A stretch of 64,000 bases of DNA from Boswellia sacra. Lineage: Eukaryota; Streptophyta; Magnoliopsida; Sapindales; Burseraceae. Within the stretch, counting starts at the first letter, position 1; each line of letters begins with the position of its first letter. The notes beneath the pieces were generated by a model. It was given only the letters and a program-made list of their open reading frames with translations. It made no database searches and had not been told where the DNA came from. Both the position numbers and the translations under genes were made by a program. The stretch covers positions 21,969 through 85,968 of the forward strand of contig SNVD02013981.1 of NCBI GenBank assembly GCA_013180625.2, read 5' to 3'. Positions 12,301-23,106 of this stretch are shown piece by piece.

Positions 12301-13605
12301 AAGAGGTAAGAGGGATGGGTTGTCAGTTGCCAGAGAATGGCCTATTCGCCGAAAAATGTCAGTTGCCACAGCGAATTAAGTTAAAAACCATGAAATTAAA
12401 ATTGTAAGATTGACAAGTTTTCAATGATTGGTGCCCTTGTTTTTTGACTACATGAAGAGAAAATTTTGACCAAGGAATTTCCTAAGCTTGTGCAATACAA
12501 GGCATAGTGTTTTCTCGTGTTTTGATCGCTTCCTCCTTGACCAACTTGCCATGAGTTGATTATTGAGGACATGTTATAATTGTTCTCCCTCAATTGCTAT
12601 TATTTCTTTGCCTAATTTCTTCTCTTTTTTTTCCTCACTGCTTGTTTAAATTGGTAACAATTCGCATCAATAGATGCAACTCTTGCTTGAGTAGGAAGGC
12701 ATAAGGTTTTGAAACACCGGCGGATCATTAGAATTATAACAATATCTATACCATCAGAAAATGTAAAAGACATATATAAGGTTTAAAAGGATAATTAATT
12801 AATTCCTTTATTCTCTCTTAATTTGCCGTCTCATATATAAATACTAATAACAAATAAAATGTGACCAATAACCATCAGAAAATGAAATAATTAATTAATA
12901 ACAGTATCTACCATGAATAAACCTTTGTATATTATATCAACTATATAATGCAATATAAGAGACTGCAGCTTCTCTGTATACCTCACAGTTGAAATTGAAC
13001 AGATATCGTAATCAATAATTATCAAATTACCATGATAGATAGTAAATAAAAAATTGGAGTGTATTGGACTATATATAAAGAGTAAAATCTGCTGGTCTCC
13101 TCTTGGGTCACCTAGATACTTAATGAACATTAGAAAAATTAACTATGTCCTCTGGGGTAAATTAATCGATCATATTAATTGGTTTTCTTCTCATAAAATA
13201 TATAACTATCCTATAAAGTTATAAAGCACATATCTCTCATTATTTTATCATGAATAAATTATCACAAAATTGTTTCCGACATTAAAACTAAAAGAGATAA
13301 CTCAAGAAAGTTTACCATGACAAATTTTGATGACGTGCTTCAAACATTGAAATTTTATTTGATTTTGGCTTTTAGATATTAATCAGTGATAGAGAGAGGA
13401 AGAAAGGAGAGATCGAAATAAACAAACTGCAATATTATTTCATTTGCCGAAAACAAACATAGAGAGGTCCATACATATATATATATGCTACCTCATTCTA
13501 TTACATTATTTTAATTACTTGGGATTATGACAAGAAGATAGGCAATTAGTTATTACACAAATCAGATGCTGCTTTCACGACAGGTTACAACTTATTTTTT
13601 ATTCT
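12301..13605. other. Intergenic, no gene seen
   Basis: AT-rich sequence downstream of GLP2 (which is on the minus strand). Open frames here are short and have no recognisable domain or composition bias. Confidence 0.5.
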
Positions 13606-14384
13606 CTAACTGCTATCTGTCCAGAACTTGGCCTGAAGAGATTTCACCAAATCCACGTCCAACTAGAAGGCCCTGGCAAGGAAATCTGGGTTAATTCCAA
13701 ATACTGCGTTTGCAATAGTAATGACACCGCTGCTCAAACCAGCAAAGGCAACAGCATTTGTTTTTTCAATATTGAATTGGAAGTGAATGAGACCAATGGG
13801 GAATACGAACATATCACCCTTGTTTATTACTTTGGTGAAAAGCTTGTTTTCAGGATTCGAGGTGACAAAACCAACCAATAGACTTCCCTCAAGAGCAAGG
13901 GTATCTCAGTGGCACGAGGGTGAGTGTGATGTGCGTTTTGGCCATATGGTGCTTAATCAATACGGACTGCGGATATGCCAAGAGTGTTAAGTCCTGGTGT
14001 TTGCAGTACATTAACGGCAGTTACGTTTGAACCGACTTGATTGGCTGTGTTTCCAGGGTTTGTCACTGAAAAGAAGAAGTCCTCAGCTTTAGCAAGCTTG
14101 GGGTCCTTGCAGAACTTCCCATTCACAAACACTTCATGCATCAAACTGAATATTAACAATCAAATTAATGATCATTGATTGTAAGTCATAACGTGACTTG
14201 CATGCGCTAGTAATACGAACTCTTATCAACAGAGGAGAAGTAGCTTCAAAAGAATACACGTGAACAGCACTGAGTGAATACCACCGTGCAAGTGGTCGTT
14301 CACGGCTACACAGAAATCCTGAAGAGGACTGGGGTCAAAAGCAGAGGCAAATGTGGGAGCCAAAGCCAAAAGAAAATCTTTCAT
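13606..14384 (-). pseudogene. Germin-like protein pseudogene GLP2
   Basis: Reading the minus strand, exon 1 (14384-14282) encodes MKDFLLALAPTFASAFDP followed by SPLQDFCVAVND, with the donor GTATTC after GGT-G, as in GLP1. Exon 2 starts at 14131 after AG with [18 protein letters not shown]. Lesions: TAA directly after ISAVRID (Tyr codon lost); a 1-nt deletion near 13890 just after the first His box (HTHPRATEI); and TAG at 13665-13663 in place of Gln after ARAF. The second box ([10 protein letters not shown]) is intact. The original stop is at 13606-13608. The same Gln-to-TAG change occurs in GLP3 but not in GLP1. Confidence 0.9.
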
Positions 14385-14454
14385 CTTGAATAGGCTCCCT
14401 CACTATTCTTAAAGTATTATTACTTGGTGAGGGGTGAGAAATGCTGCAAGGCAA

Positions 14455-14545
14455 GCTACTCTATTAATAGATACAAACCATTGAATTAGTCTTGACTGTT
14501 TTCCCGCTCCAAGCAGATGTCGAAGACTTGGCATGTCTTCGATGG
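14455..14545 (-). promoter_or_regulatory. GLP2 promoter remnant with conserved palindrome
   Basis: A TATA-like TCTATTAATAG lies on the minus strand at about 14461-14472. Upstream is a near-palindrome at about 14519-14541 (plus strand GTCGAAGACTTGGCATGTC). The same arrangement (palindrome, ATCTGCTTC/GAGCG word, TATA, ATG) is seen before GLP3. Confidence 0.55.
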
Positions 14546-14663
14546 TAATTTATTTGTTTTTTTAAATTTTCACCACAAAGTCTTTTAACAACTGTATAAA
14601 ATTTTTGAGCTAAGCAATATTTTCATGTACTGAAGTGGTCCTGTTTTCATATCTTTTATCGCT

Positions 14664-15573
14664 AGTGCCGGCTCAAGCATTCTTGGGGCCTCAGGCGAAA
14701 ATGAGAAAATAGTTTTTTTGATATTTAATATAAATAATTAAATAAATTTCACTAAAATGATAACTTTTTTTTAAAAATTATCAAAATTTTATTATTATTG
14801 TTTTACTCAACTACAAAATTTTTGTTAGTATAAATTTATTATTTTATTCACATATTTATCAAGAGGCTTTGTTTTAAGGTTGAACTAATTTTCTAAATAT
14901 ATATTTTCATAATTTCTCTTATTTAGGGTCATATTTTCTAATAGACATGTCTAAAACTAAACAGGAAATGAATAAATAAAATTACATTGATAAAAAAATA
15001 ATAATAAGAGTAATTATGGAAATTGAAATTTTACAGAGATAACATATTATTGTTGTTAGTAATATTAGGAGAATAAGAAACTTTGAATATTTAATAGAGT
15101 TATAACAATAAGTTTATAATATAAATAAATAATGCATATAAAGTTAAGAGCTTTAATTCATATATTAATGTTTGATTATTTTTAATACTATGTATCAATT
15201 GTAATATTGGTTTTTCTTTATGAAATTTTAAGATACATTTTATATACATTCATTATAGATATTTGAGGAAACCATTTAACTTTGTATTTTAGTTAAAATT
15301 AAATTCTTGCAATAATTTCTTTTGAAAAAAATTAGATAATATATAAAAAATTTTGAAAAACAAATATTTCGTAATTCATTGTAGGCTTACATTAAATATA
15401 GGTCTTAAGAATTTAAATAAAAATTCAGGATCTTATCTGAATCTGAGGTTTGGGACCTTAATTAATGATATAGCAAAAACTTTTGGGGCCTTGTTGACTT
15501 TAAGATTTGGAACCTTGACGATGCATCATCAACATTTGGGGCCCTTGGTGATTGCCTCACTCCCTAAGTTATA
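14664..15573. repeat. Possible non-autonomous DNA element with GGGGCC-rich ends
   Basis: The left edge has GTGCCGGCTCAAGCATTC then TTGGGGCCTCAGGCGAAAA. The right edge has TTTGGGGCCCTTGGTGATTG. Between them lies AT-rich sequence with several related 'TTTGGGACCTT' words near 15450-15540. The ends are inverted-repeat-like only in part, and no clear target duplication was found. Confidence 0.25.
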
Positions 15574-17640
15574 GGAATACTTTATTGCACATGTTAATTA
15601 TCTAAAATAGCATTGACTGTTTCACCATAATATAGTGTGAGTGTATTGTATTCACATCGATATTGTTCATGACTCTAATTCTTGAATATTACTAAGTCGT
15701 GATGTATATACTTGATGATAATAATAATAAATAAATGAATGAATAAACCATATTATGTGTATTTATTTTCATTTGCTAAATTCGTTACCGTTGAATTCTA
15801 AATGATGTTGTTCATTTGCCAATGGTAAAGTTTCAATAACCAAAAATCGTTGTGTTTAGTTAATATATATATCGTTTTGATCATTATGAAAGAGATATAA
15901 ATCAGACAGACAAAAGTGGTTAACGTCTGGGAGAAAAGTAGTTGGATATTGCTTTGCAGATAAAGACATCAAATAGTTAACAATTTGCGTTTGGTGACTG
16001 ATTTTTAATCAGTAAATAAATCAAGCTCGCTGAAAAATAGTAGATAAAAATAAACCCCTTTATGGATTAATTAATAATATATGTATTCTGAACAAAGCAT
16101 GTATAAAATTCTGCCATTGCTGACTCTAAAACCTCCGTTCATTTCCGTGCGTGTGGCTATTCCTTTTTCCATACATAACAGCATTTCAAAATCTTTGACA
16201 CCCAGCTCGTAGTATATATATCGACAAAATTTTTAATGGTCTTATATATTGAAGATTTTATTAATAAAATGAATTTGGTAATTAAGAAGTCCGTTACAAA
16301 GGACTCATGGAAAAATGTAAATTTAAATATATATTTTAATTAGGTAAGCTTAACACTTATTAGTTTATGAGGCGGCTACATATGACCTTTTTTCATTAAT
16401 TAATTCAAATGGAGTGTACGACTTATGTCTCCATTTGTCCACCTCAGAGATATTGTCGTCTAAAGAATATAACTTTTTCAACGGTGAGTTGACTTGTCAG
16501 TAAAGTTAATTGCATATCAAGAAGATCAAGAGAGGCGTCAATTATATTAAAAAGTTGATAGATATAAAAACAACATCAAATCTTACTAATCGATAGAAGT
16601 CTGAGTAAAGTGTACATATAGTTATATATATCTATTAATTGTGTCTGCCTTCATTGTATATAACAAAAATCTAACCGAGAAAAAGGTACGATACCATATA
16701 CATCTAGAAGATAGCTTCATTTACAATGAACATTGACATGCAATCTACTGATAAAAGTAATAAATTAATTCCCAGTTAATGAATGTGTGAAACAAATTAA
16801 TCACAACCACTCCATGCATTAATTTCTCGACATGCATATGTACCAAAAAAATTAGGATTGAAGGCTTTGGTTCCTCGCTCCAAAAAAGTCTAATAATCTT
16901 TTATAGTTAATTGATTGATTAAGTTTTCAATTGTAAGAGATCAAGGATGTGCTTTGGTTAATTGCAACATATATCTAGTCATTACGCTTTCACGTTAATG
17001 TGCATATTCTTTGTGAATATACACCGTAACAGAACTATATATTTGATTTCTCTTTTACCAAAAAACATGCACTTCAACTGGCTTTTATTTTCTCCCAAAG
17101 TACCAATTCATTCATATTCATATATCTTCAATAACGTGTTTGAGAGTTTCTAAATAGAACGTTTTCATTAATAACAGTATATCATACTATGTGGGAAAGT
17201 ATAGTTTAAAATTATGGTCGGAACAGCTTAGAGTGAGCACTCAATTTGGATTCAATACCTCACATGGATACCACACTTTTGGGCAGTTAATTTGCATTGC
17301 CTGTGGTATAACCTCATTGTTTGGTTACAGAAGAAGAGTAAGGTCCCAACTAACCTCTGATACACTCACGGATACAAGTCAGCTCTAGGCTAATTGAAAA
17401 TGAAATGAATCATAGATTACATCTGAAAAACCATTAATTATGAGCAATATTTCATTCTATTCTCGATCATATTATTGAATTATTCAAGACATTTTAGACA
17501 ATTAATTATATGTTCACTAGCATCCAATAGTGATGACTTTGAGATATGAACCAGGACCGCTTCAATATATCATTATTTTACCTAGTTGAGAATTTGTATT
17601 TGGTTGCCAAAGATAGCTCATGATGAAAATTAAAAACAAA
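15574..17640. other. Intergenic, no gene seen
   Basis: AT-rich sequence upstream of GLP3. Short open frames (for example 16962-17153 and 17191-17388) have no recognisable features. Confidence 0.5.
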
Positions 17641-17642
17641 TA

Positions 17643-17730
17643 GCCATCGAAGACTTGCCAAGTCTTTGACATCTGCTTCGAGCGAGAAACAATGAAGACT
17701 AGTTTAATGGTTCATATCTATAAATAGAAT
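17643..17730 (+). promoter_or_regulatory. GLP3 promoter with palindrome and TATA box
   Basis: CATCGAAGACTTGCCAAGTC (near-palindromic AAGACTTG-CCAAGTCTT) is followed by ACATCTGCTTCGAGCG and a consensus TATAAATA at 17719-17726, 89 bp before the last base preceding the ATG. The same modules are recognisable at GLP1 and GLP2, so this looks like the ancestral promoter of the family. Confidence 0.6.
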
Positions 17731-17928
17731 AGCTTACTTTACAGCATATCTCATCCCTCACCAAGCAATACTACATGAATATCATAGAGAGAACCTAGCT
17801 AGTTAACAATCAAAATGAAAGGTTCCCTTTTGGCTTTTGCTTTCCTAGATTTGGCTTCCTCTTTTGCCTCTGCTGAAGACCCAAGCCCTCTTCAGGACTT
17901 CTGTGTAGCTCTGAATGACCCCGTGTAT

Positions 17929-19364
17929 TGATAGGTGTCTATTTATGTATTACTTTCATATCAATTTGTCCATGTTTCTTTGCTATATTCCTTGGTATTT
18001 TTATGGTTTTGTGTGGTTTTGATGTTTGTAGGAGTTTTGGAGCAACTTGCACAAAAATGGAGTAAAACCCTTCATTTTCACCTCTGCTAGTCAGTGATCT
18101 TCTCGGATTTAATTGTATTGATATACAATGACCCGATGACATATTATATATCGTTGGAAAGCTCTCAAAGTCTATTTTCTAGAGAAATTTACGGTTTATA
18201 AATCCATTCAGTGTACCAAAAGTTGTAATCAAAACAGTATGAGAAGTATAGAAATGTAATTCTACAAATCACTGTAGCATGTATAATACGGAACACTGTA
18301 GCAGATTACTGTAGCAGAGTATTTAAACACATTTTAGGGTTTTATTTTGACAACTTGAAGAGGGAAAAACGTGGGAGGAGGCTGCATTTCTGGATTTCTC
18401 TCATCCCTTGGAGTTCTTGAAGAGAAAGAAGATTTTGAAAGAGGAGGAACTACAATTCCAAGAAGATTCATCTACAAAGAAGATTTTCAAAGAATTTGCT
18501 AAGTTCTTTCTTTCCTTTTCATTTCTGGAATTTCTCTGTATTGTATTTGTTATTCTGATTGAATATGTGTAACTAAATCTGAATTGGTTGAGGGTGATTT
18601 CAAAGCCCTTGATATGGATTTTGTGAGTTTATTGTATAAGAAATTGTTATCCAATTCTCTAATTGAAGTTGCTTGTATTTTCCCATATCTAATGCTTATG
18701 ATTCCTTGCTGATTGTATTTGGAATGGCCAACTGAATATAATCTGGTTGTTGTCTATTGCTAGAGTAGAAATCTTGATCCGTAATTGTCTTGAATTTCTA
18801 ATCCTTCGTAGCAAAATTGTGATCAGAGATTGCAATTGGAGAATACAACCTAAGTTAAATAATCCGAGCTTGTGTGTTTATTGCTTAGATCATCCTTTCT
18901 TTCTTATCGTAATGCATCCATTGAATTAAATTTAGAGAGCTTGTTCTAGGTTGTTTAATGGATAGAGATTAAATAAAGAGCCTGTTTTATTTAACAACAA
19001 AGTAAGGAAAGATTAGGATAACAGAGCTTGTTGTTATCTACGGTTGATAATTTCACTGGTGTAATTGGATGACAATTCTATAATTAATTCGCAAATCCAT
19101 ATCTTGTGGTAGAGAATAATCCCTTAACCAGATTTCTTTCATTGTGTATCTCTCAATTGATTTAACTTTGTATTGTATTATTCTTCATTTGCTTTCGTAT
19201 TGAGTTTAGTTAATCAATCAACAAAACCCCCCATTTATTCTGTTTTCGCTTTCGAATAACAAATTTAATTAGAATTAATCCTCGTGGGAACGATATCTTA
19301 CTCATCACTTTATTACTTGTGCGACTAGTATACTTGCTAGTTTCAAGCGCATCAAGTTTTTGGT
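17929..19364 (+). repeat. E1 5' LTR
   Basis: TGATAGGTGTC...GCGCATCA, 1436 bp. A TATA-like TATTTAAAC lies near 18321, followed by the probable transcribed leader. It aligns end to end with the 3' LTR, with a small number of substitutions and short indels. Confidence 0.93.
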
Positions 19365-19370
19365 GCCGTT

Positions 19371-19387
19371 GCCGGGGATTGATTTTC
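19371..19387 (+). promoter_or_regulatory. E1 primer binding site (tRNA-Asp type)
   Basis: TGGTGCCGTTGCCGGGG lies 6 bp after the 5' LTR. It is complementary to the 3' end of plant tRNA-Asp except for one base (the E2 site has C where this has T). This primer type is characteristic of Athila-like elements. Confidence 0.85.
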
Positions 19388-19403
19388 TAATCGATTTGTT
19401 ATT

Positions 19404-21485
19404 TTGTTTTCATTGTTGATTCGTATTTTTTTGTTTTTCTTTTTTGATTGCTTGTGTTTAGACGACATGGCAGTAAACTTTCATCAATTCAGTGGCGGTT
19501 TTGAGCCACAACTACCATGGAGAGTAAATGAGGTAAGCACTCCGAACGTTGAACAACAACTTTTTGAGTTAACTTCTCTTGTGGAAAACATGGCTGTAGG
19601 ACATATGCAGAAATCTTATGCATGTGAGGTATATTCTACCATGGAGCAACCAATCGACATGTATCCAACTTTTCAAGGAGATATGGAACAAGCTAATGCC
19701 ATGGATGGATTTCCAGGACAAACAAGGCAATGGTATGATCCCTTCTCTAACACTTACAATGCTGGATGGGAAGATCACCCTAATTTCAGTTACTGGAATC
19801 ATCAACCAATTGTCCCAAATGCCATACCAAATCAACTACAAGGTTTTAATCAACCTAGAGTGCAGCAACCATTTCAAATGCAACCACCACCAATGCCACA
19901 ACCAGCACCACAACCAACTCTAGAAAACTCAAGTGTGTCACTCCAGGATATTGTTAATGAACTTGCCACTAACACAATGCAATTCCAGCAGGAAACTGGG
20001 GCAAGTATCCAAAACCTGGCAAATCAAATGGGACAATTGGCCACTAGCATAAGCAAATTCGAGGGCCAAGGCTCAGAAGAATTATCTTGTCAAACGGTGA
20101 TCAATCCAAGAGAGAATTCTTGTGCGATAACTTTGCAAAATGGAGAACAATTAGATGTCCTGCCAAAGAAATCACAAACTGATGAAGGAGATGACACCAC
20201 TTCCACCATGAACAAAACACTGACTTCTCAGGTAAATCCTATAACTCCCATTCCTTCATATGTTTCTCCTCCACTTTTTCCCAGTAGATTTGCAAAATCG
20301 AAAAAGGAGGAACAAGAACAAGAAATCCTGGAAACTTCTCACAAAATCGAGGTAAATATACCACTTCTAGATGCTACCGAGCAAGTACCTTGTTATACAA
20401 AATGTCTCAAGGAGTTATGCACCAGCAAGAGAAAGTTAAAAGGGAATGAGAAAGTAAGTGTGGGGGAAAATGTTTCAGCTGTACTACAAAGAAAAAATCC
20501 TCCGAAATGCAATAATCCAGGTACGGTCACCATTCCATGAACCATTGGTAAAACCAAGTTTGAAAGAGCTATGTTAGATTTAGGAGCATCTATTAATGTC
20601 ATGCCATATTCTATTTATGCTTTTTTAAATCTTGGACCTTTTGCGAAAACTGGTATTACCATTCAACTTGCTGATCATTTTAATGCATATCCCAAAAGAG
20701 TCGTGGAAGATGTGCTTGTGCAGGTGAATCAATTGGTTTTCCCAGCAAACTTCTATGTCCATGAAATAGAGAATGAGACATCTCCTAATCCAACTCCGAT
20801 TCTTTTAGGGAGACCATTCTCGAAAACTGTTAGAACCAAGATTTATGTTCATGATGGCACTCTTATCATAGAGTTTGATGGCAAGGTGATATGTTTCAAT
20901 ATTTTTGAGGCAATGAGGTACTCTAGTGACTTACATTCGGTTTTTGCAGTTGACGTTGTTGATTCTTTGCCACAACAATACTTTGAGTTAACTCGCAAGA
21001 ATGGATTGGATGTAGCTATTAGTGAGCACATAGGGACAGAAAATTCTAAGGAATCAAGAATTTTGATACAAGTGTCTAAAAAAGTGAAGGAAGCTCTGGC
21101 AAGCTTAGATGAGACTATAGCCATAACCATAAGCAGGTATGATGTTTCGTATATTGAATTATCTTTATCTAATGAGAAACTTTTTCATTCTGTGATGAAG
21201 GCCAATACCGTAGAGCTTAAGTCACTTCGAGATCATTTGAATCATGGATTCTTGGGTGAGAATGGTACTTTGCCAATTATAATAGAAATGGGCCTTGCAC
21301 CAATACAAGAAGTGAAACTCGTCCAAGTACTTAGAGATCACAAAACGGCTATTGGGTTGACAAGTGCTCACATTCAAGGCCCAGCCATATGCGTGCACCA
21401 TTTCTTGTGGAAAGAAGGATCCAAGCCCACTAGTGAAGCACATCGAATATTGGATCCTCCCATGATGGAACCAACGTCGGGCTGA
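19404..21485 (+). pseudogene. E1 gag-protease polyprotein with RT stub
   Basis: A single frame from 19404 (probable start MAVNFHQFSGG at 19467) to 21485, broken only by TGA at 20538-20540 after VTIP. Seen in order: N-terminal region without the usual gag core; the segment where the zinc knuckle sits in relatives (about 19618-19665); WYDPFSNTYNAGWEDHPNF (matches the E2 gag); a Pro/Gln-rich linker; KIEVNIPLLDATEQVP; the aspartic protease motif LDLGASINVMPY (20577 on) and LLGRPF. The frame then enters the start of RT (LGENGTLPIIIEMG, HKTAIGLTSAHIQG) and stops at PMMEPTSG. The sequence after the stop resembles the usual post-integrase trailer, so the junction near 21470 marks the pol deletion. 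Only one stop in ~690 codons suggests recent loss. Confidence 0.85.
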
Positions 21486-21929
21486 GGACGTTAAACCAAG
21501 CGCTTATTGGGAGGCAACCCAATGTTTCTGAAAAATAAATAAAAAAAAGAAAAGAAAAATAAAATAAGGTAATAATGATCAATTTTTGTGTCTCAAGGAG
21601 ATTCCTTTCGTAGACCATCAAATTGCCCAGGTTTTATCTCTCTTTGCCATCTGTCTTATTTGTTTTTATATTTTTTTACTTGTTTTTGACTTTTGTTTGT
21701 TATTGTGTTGTTATCTCTTTTATGTGTCTTTAGTTTCTTTTCTGCTCTTTTCTTTTCGTTTCTTTTGTTTAATTTGATTATTTCGTACTTTGTGCTCATT
21801 TGTGCAACAGCTTGAGGAAACACCGAAACAAGAATTGAAGCCATTGCTTGAAAGTTTGAAGCGTGCATATCTTGGAGAAGAATAGACTCAAACGAATTAC
21901 TGGTAATATCTTTCCTTTTCTCCTCTTCA
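21486..21929 (+). other. E1 trailer between pol junction and Cys-cluster ORF
   Basis: It starts with TTGGGAGGCAACCCAATG near 21509, a short palindromic trailer I associate with Athila pol ends. It then runs T-rich to a piece near 21808-21880 (ELKPLLESLKRAYLGEE-like in one frame), which resembles the linker before RT in E2 (LKPLPEGLKYAYLGEN). This hints at a rearrangement. No separate gene is called. Confidence 0.5.
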
Positions 21930-22566
21930 ATGGATGCCGATATCTTTCTGTCGAACCTTCGTAAATATTTTCCTTCACTTTCTGAAAATGTTGTGTTTAA
22001 AATTTATAAAGTACAGATGACTAGGCTTTGGGTATTGATGCTCTTAAATCTGCCTGTGGATATCCGATGGTTTATCGAAGCCAAGGTGAGATTGTCCGGT
22101 GAGCCTGACATTAATCTTGCAAAATACATACCTGGTCTAGGAAAGAGCTACTACGCCAAGAGGCGAAGAGCGAAAAGGTTACAAGTATGTTATAAATGTG
22201 CTAGATGGAATTGTAACCAGACTTGTCGTTCATTAGGTTTTGCGTCCAGGAATAGAGAAGATAAACTTTCATTTATTAAGAATGGGTTGAGTAATGAGTC
22301 TCTGGATAATGTTTTGTTAACTCTCGAGTCACATTCTTGTGGACTTGTTCAGCGTGAATTGCTTAATCTATGGACACAATTTCGTGATGAATTGCAGTGT
22401 TATAGTCAGGGAATCTGACTAAAAACGACCCTGTTTGCCAGTTTATAAGAAAACTGGATGGGAAGCAAATCCTCGACTCATAGAAGGCATTTTAGCTGTT
22501 ACTAGACGTAAAACCAGAGGAAGATGTGAGCCACAATCACAACTACTTGTATATTTGAATGTGTGT
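21930..22566 (+). pseudogene. E1 Cys-cluster cargo protein (family not recognised)
   Basis: ATG at 21930 begins MDADIFLSNLRKYFPSLSEN; the frame runs to 22418. A 1-nt slip near the end moves the homologous frame to 22435-22566 (TGWEANPRLIEGILAV, RKTRGRCEPQSQ), so the intact product was about 210 residues. The centre is basic (AKRRRAKRLQ) and leads into C-x2-C-x4-C-x3-C (VCYKCARWNCNQTC), which could bind a metal ion. The next block (NREDKLSFIKNGLS) is the best conserved. The same protein lies at the same place in E2 (62197-62840). It sits where some Athila elements carry an env-like gene, but no signal peptide or membrane segment is seen. Function unknown; a small nucleic-acid-binding role is only a guess. 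Confidence 0.75.
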
Positions 22567-22710
22567 TATTGTTGTCGAATTTTATTTTTTTTTCTTGTTT
22601 CGTTTGATCTGATTATCAATGTTGTTTTTGTGTTGTTGTTATTTGTTGATTTTGTTTTTTTTAATTTCAAGTTTTCTTTTTGACAAACCATATGACTACC
22701 CTAGGGCATA

Positions 22711-22960
22711 AGTACACGTGGGAGACAAGTGTGGAGGTTTTGTCAACCTCCACCGAAAGTATATCTCTACTTTTCATGCTTCACGTGGGAGACAATTATA
22801 GCGGTTTTGTCAAACCCCGCCGAAAGTATATGTCCATTTTCTATGCTTCACGTGGAAGACAAGTGTGTAGGTTTTGTCAAACCCCGCCGAAAGCATATCT
22901 AATTTTTTCAAATCTTGGGGCGATAAATCTGCATCGAGCAACCCCCACCGAAATTATGTC
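22711..22960 (+). repeat. Three 67 bp tandem hairpin units between the cargo genes
   Basis: CACGTG/CACGTGG starts at 22715, 22782 and 22849, giving exactly 67 bp periods. Each unit holds an inverted pair. Unit 1 is GTGGAGGTT-TTGTC-AACCTCCAC, a perfect 9 bp stem; units 2 and 3 have GCGGTTTTGTCAAACCCCGC-like arms. A decayed fourth unit lies at about 22920-22960. It lies in the leader of the LOG gene. E2 shows no such array in the matching interval (62841-63060). Confidence 0.85.
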
Positions 22961-23106
22961 CCCATGTGTTAAATTTGAGAGTTTTATGTGTGTATATATC
23001 TATTCTCCATATTTTCAAATGTCATTATTATAACCTGTCTTGCACTTGAAAAGCATATTACCTAACTTGCATCATTGTCTTACACAAAGTTAGAGTATTT
23101 TTAGAA

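Noticed and set aside
12081..12302. Pro-rich and Trp/Arg-rich open frames on both strands
   Set aside because: Low-complexity CT/CA-rich DNA read both ways.
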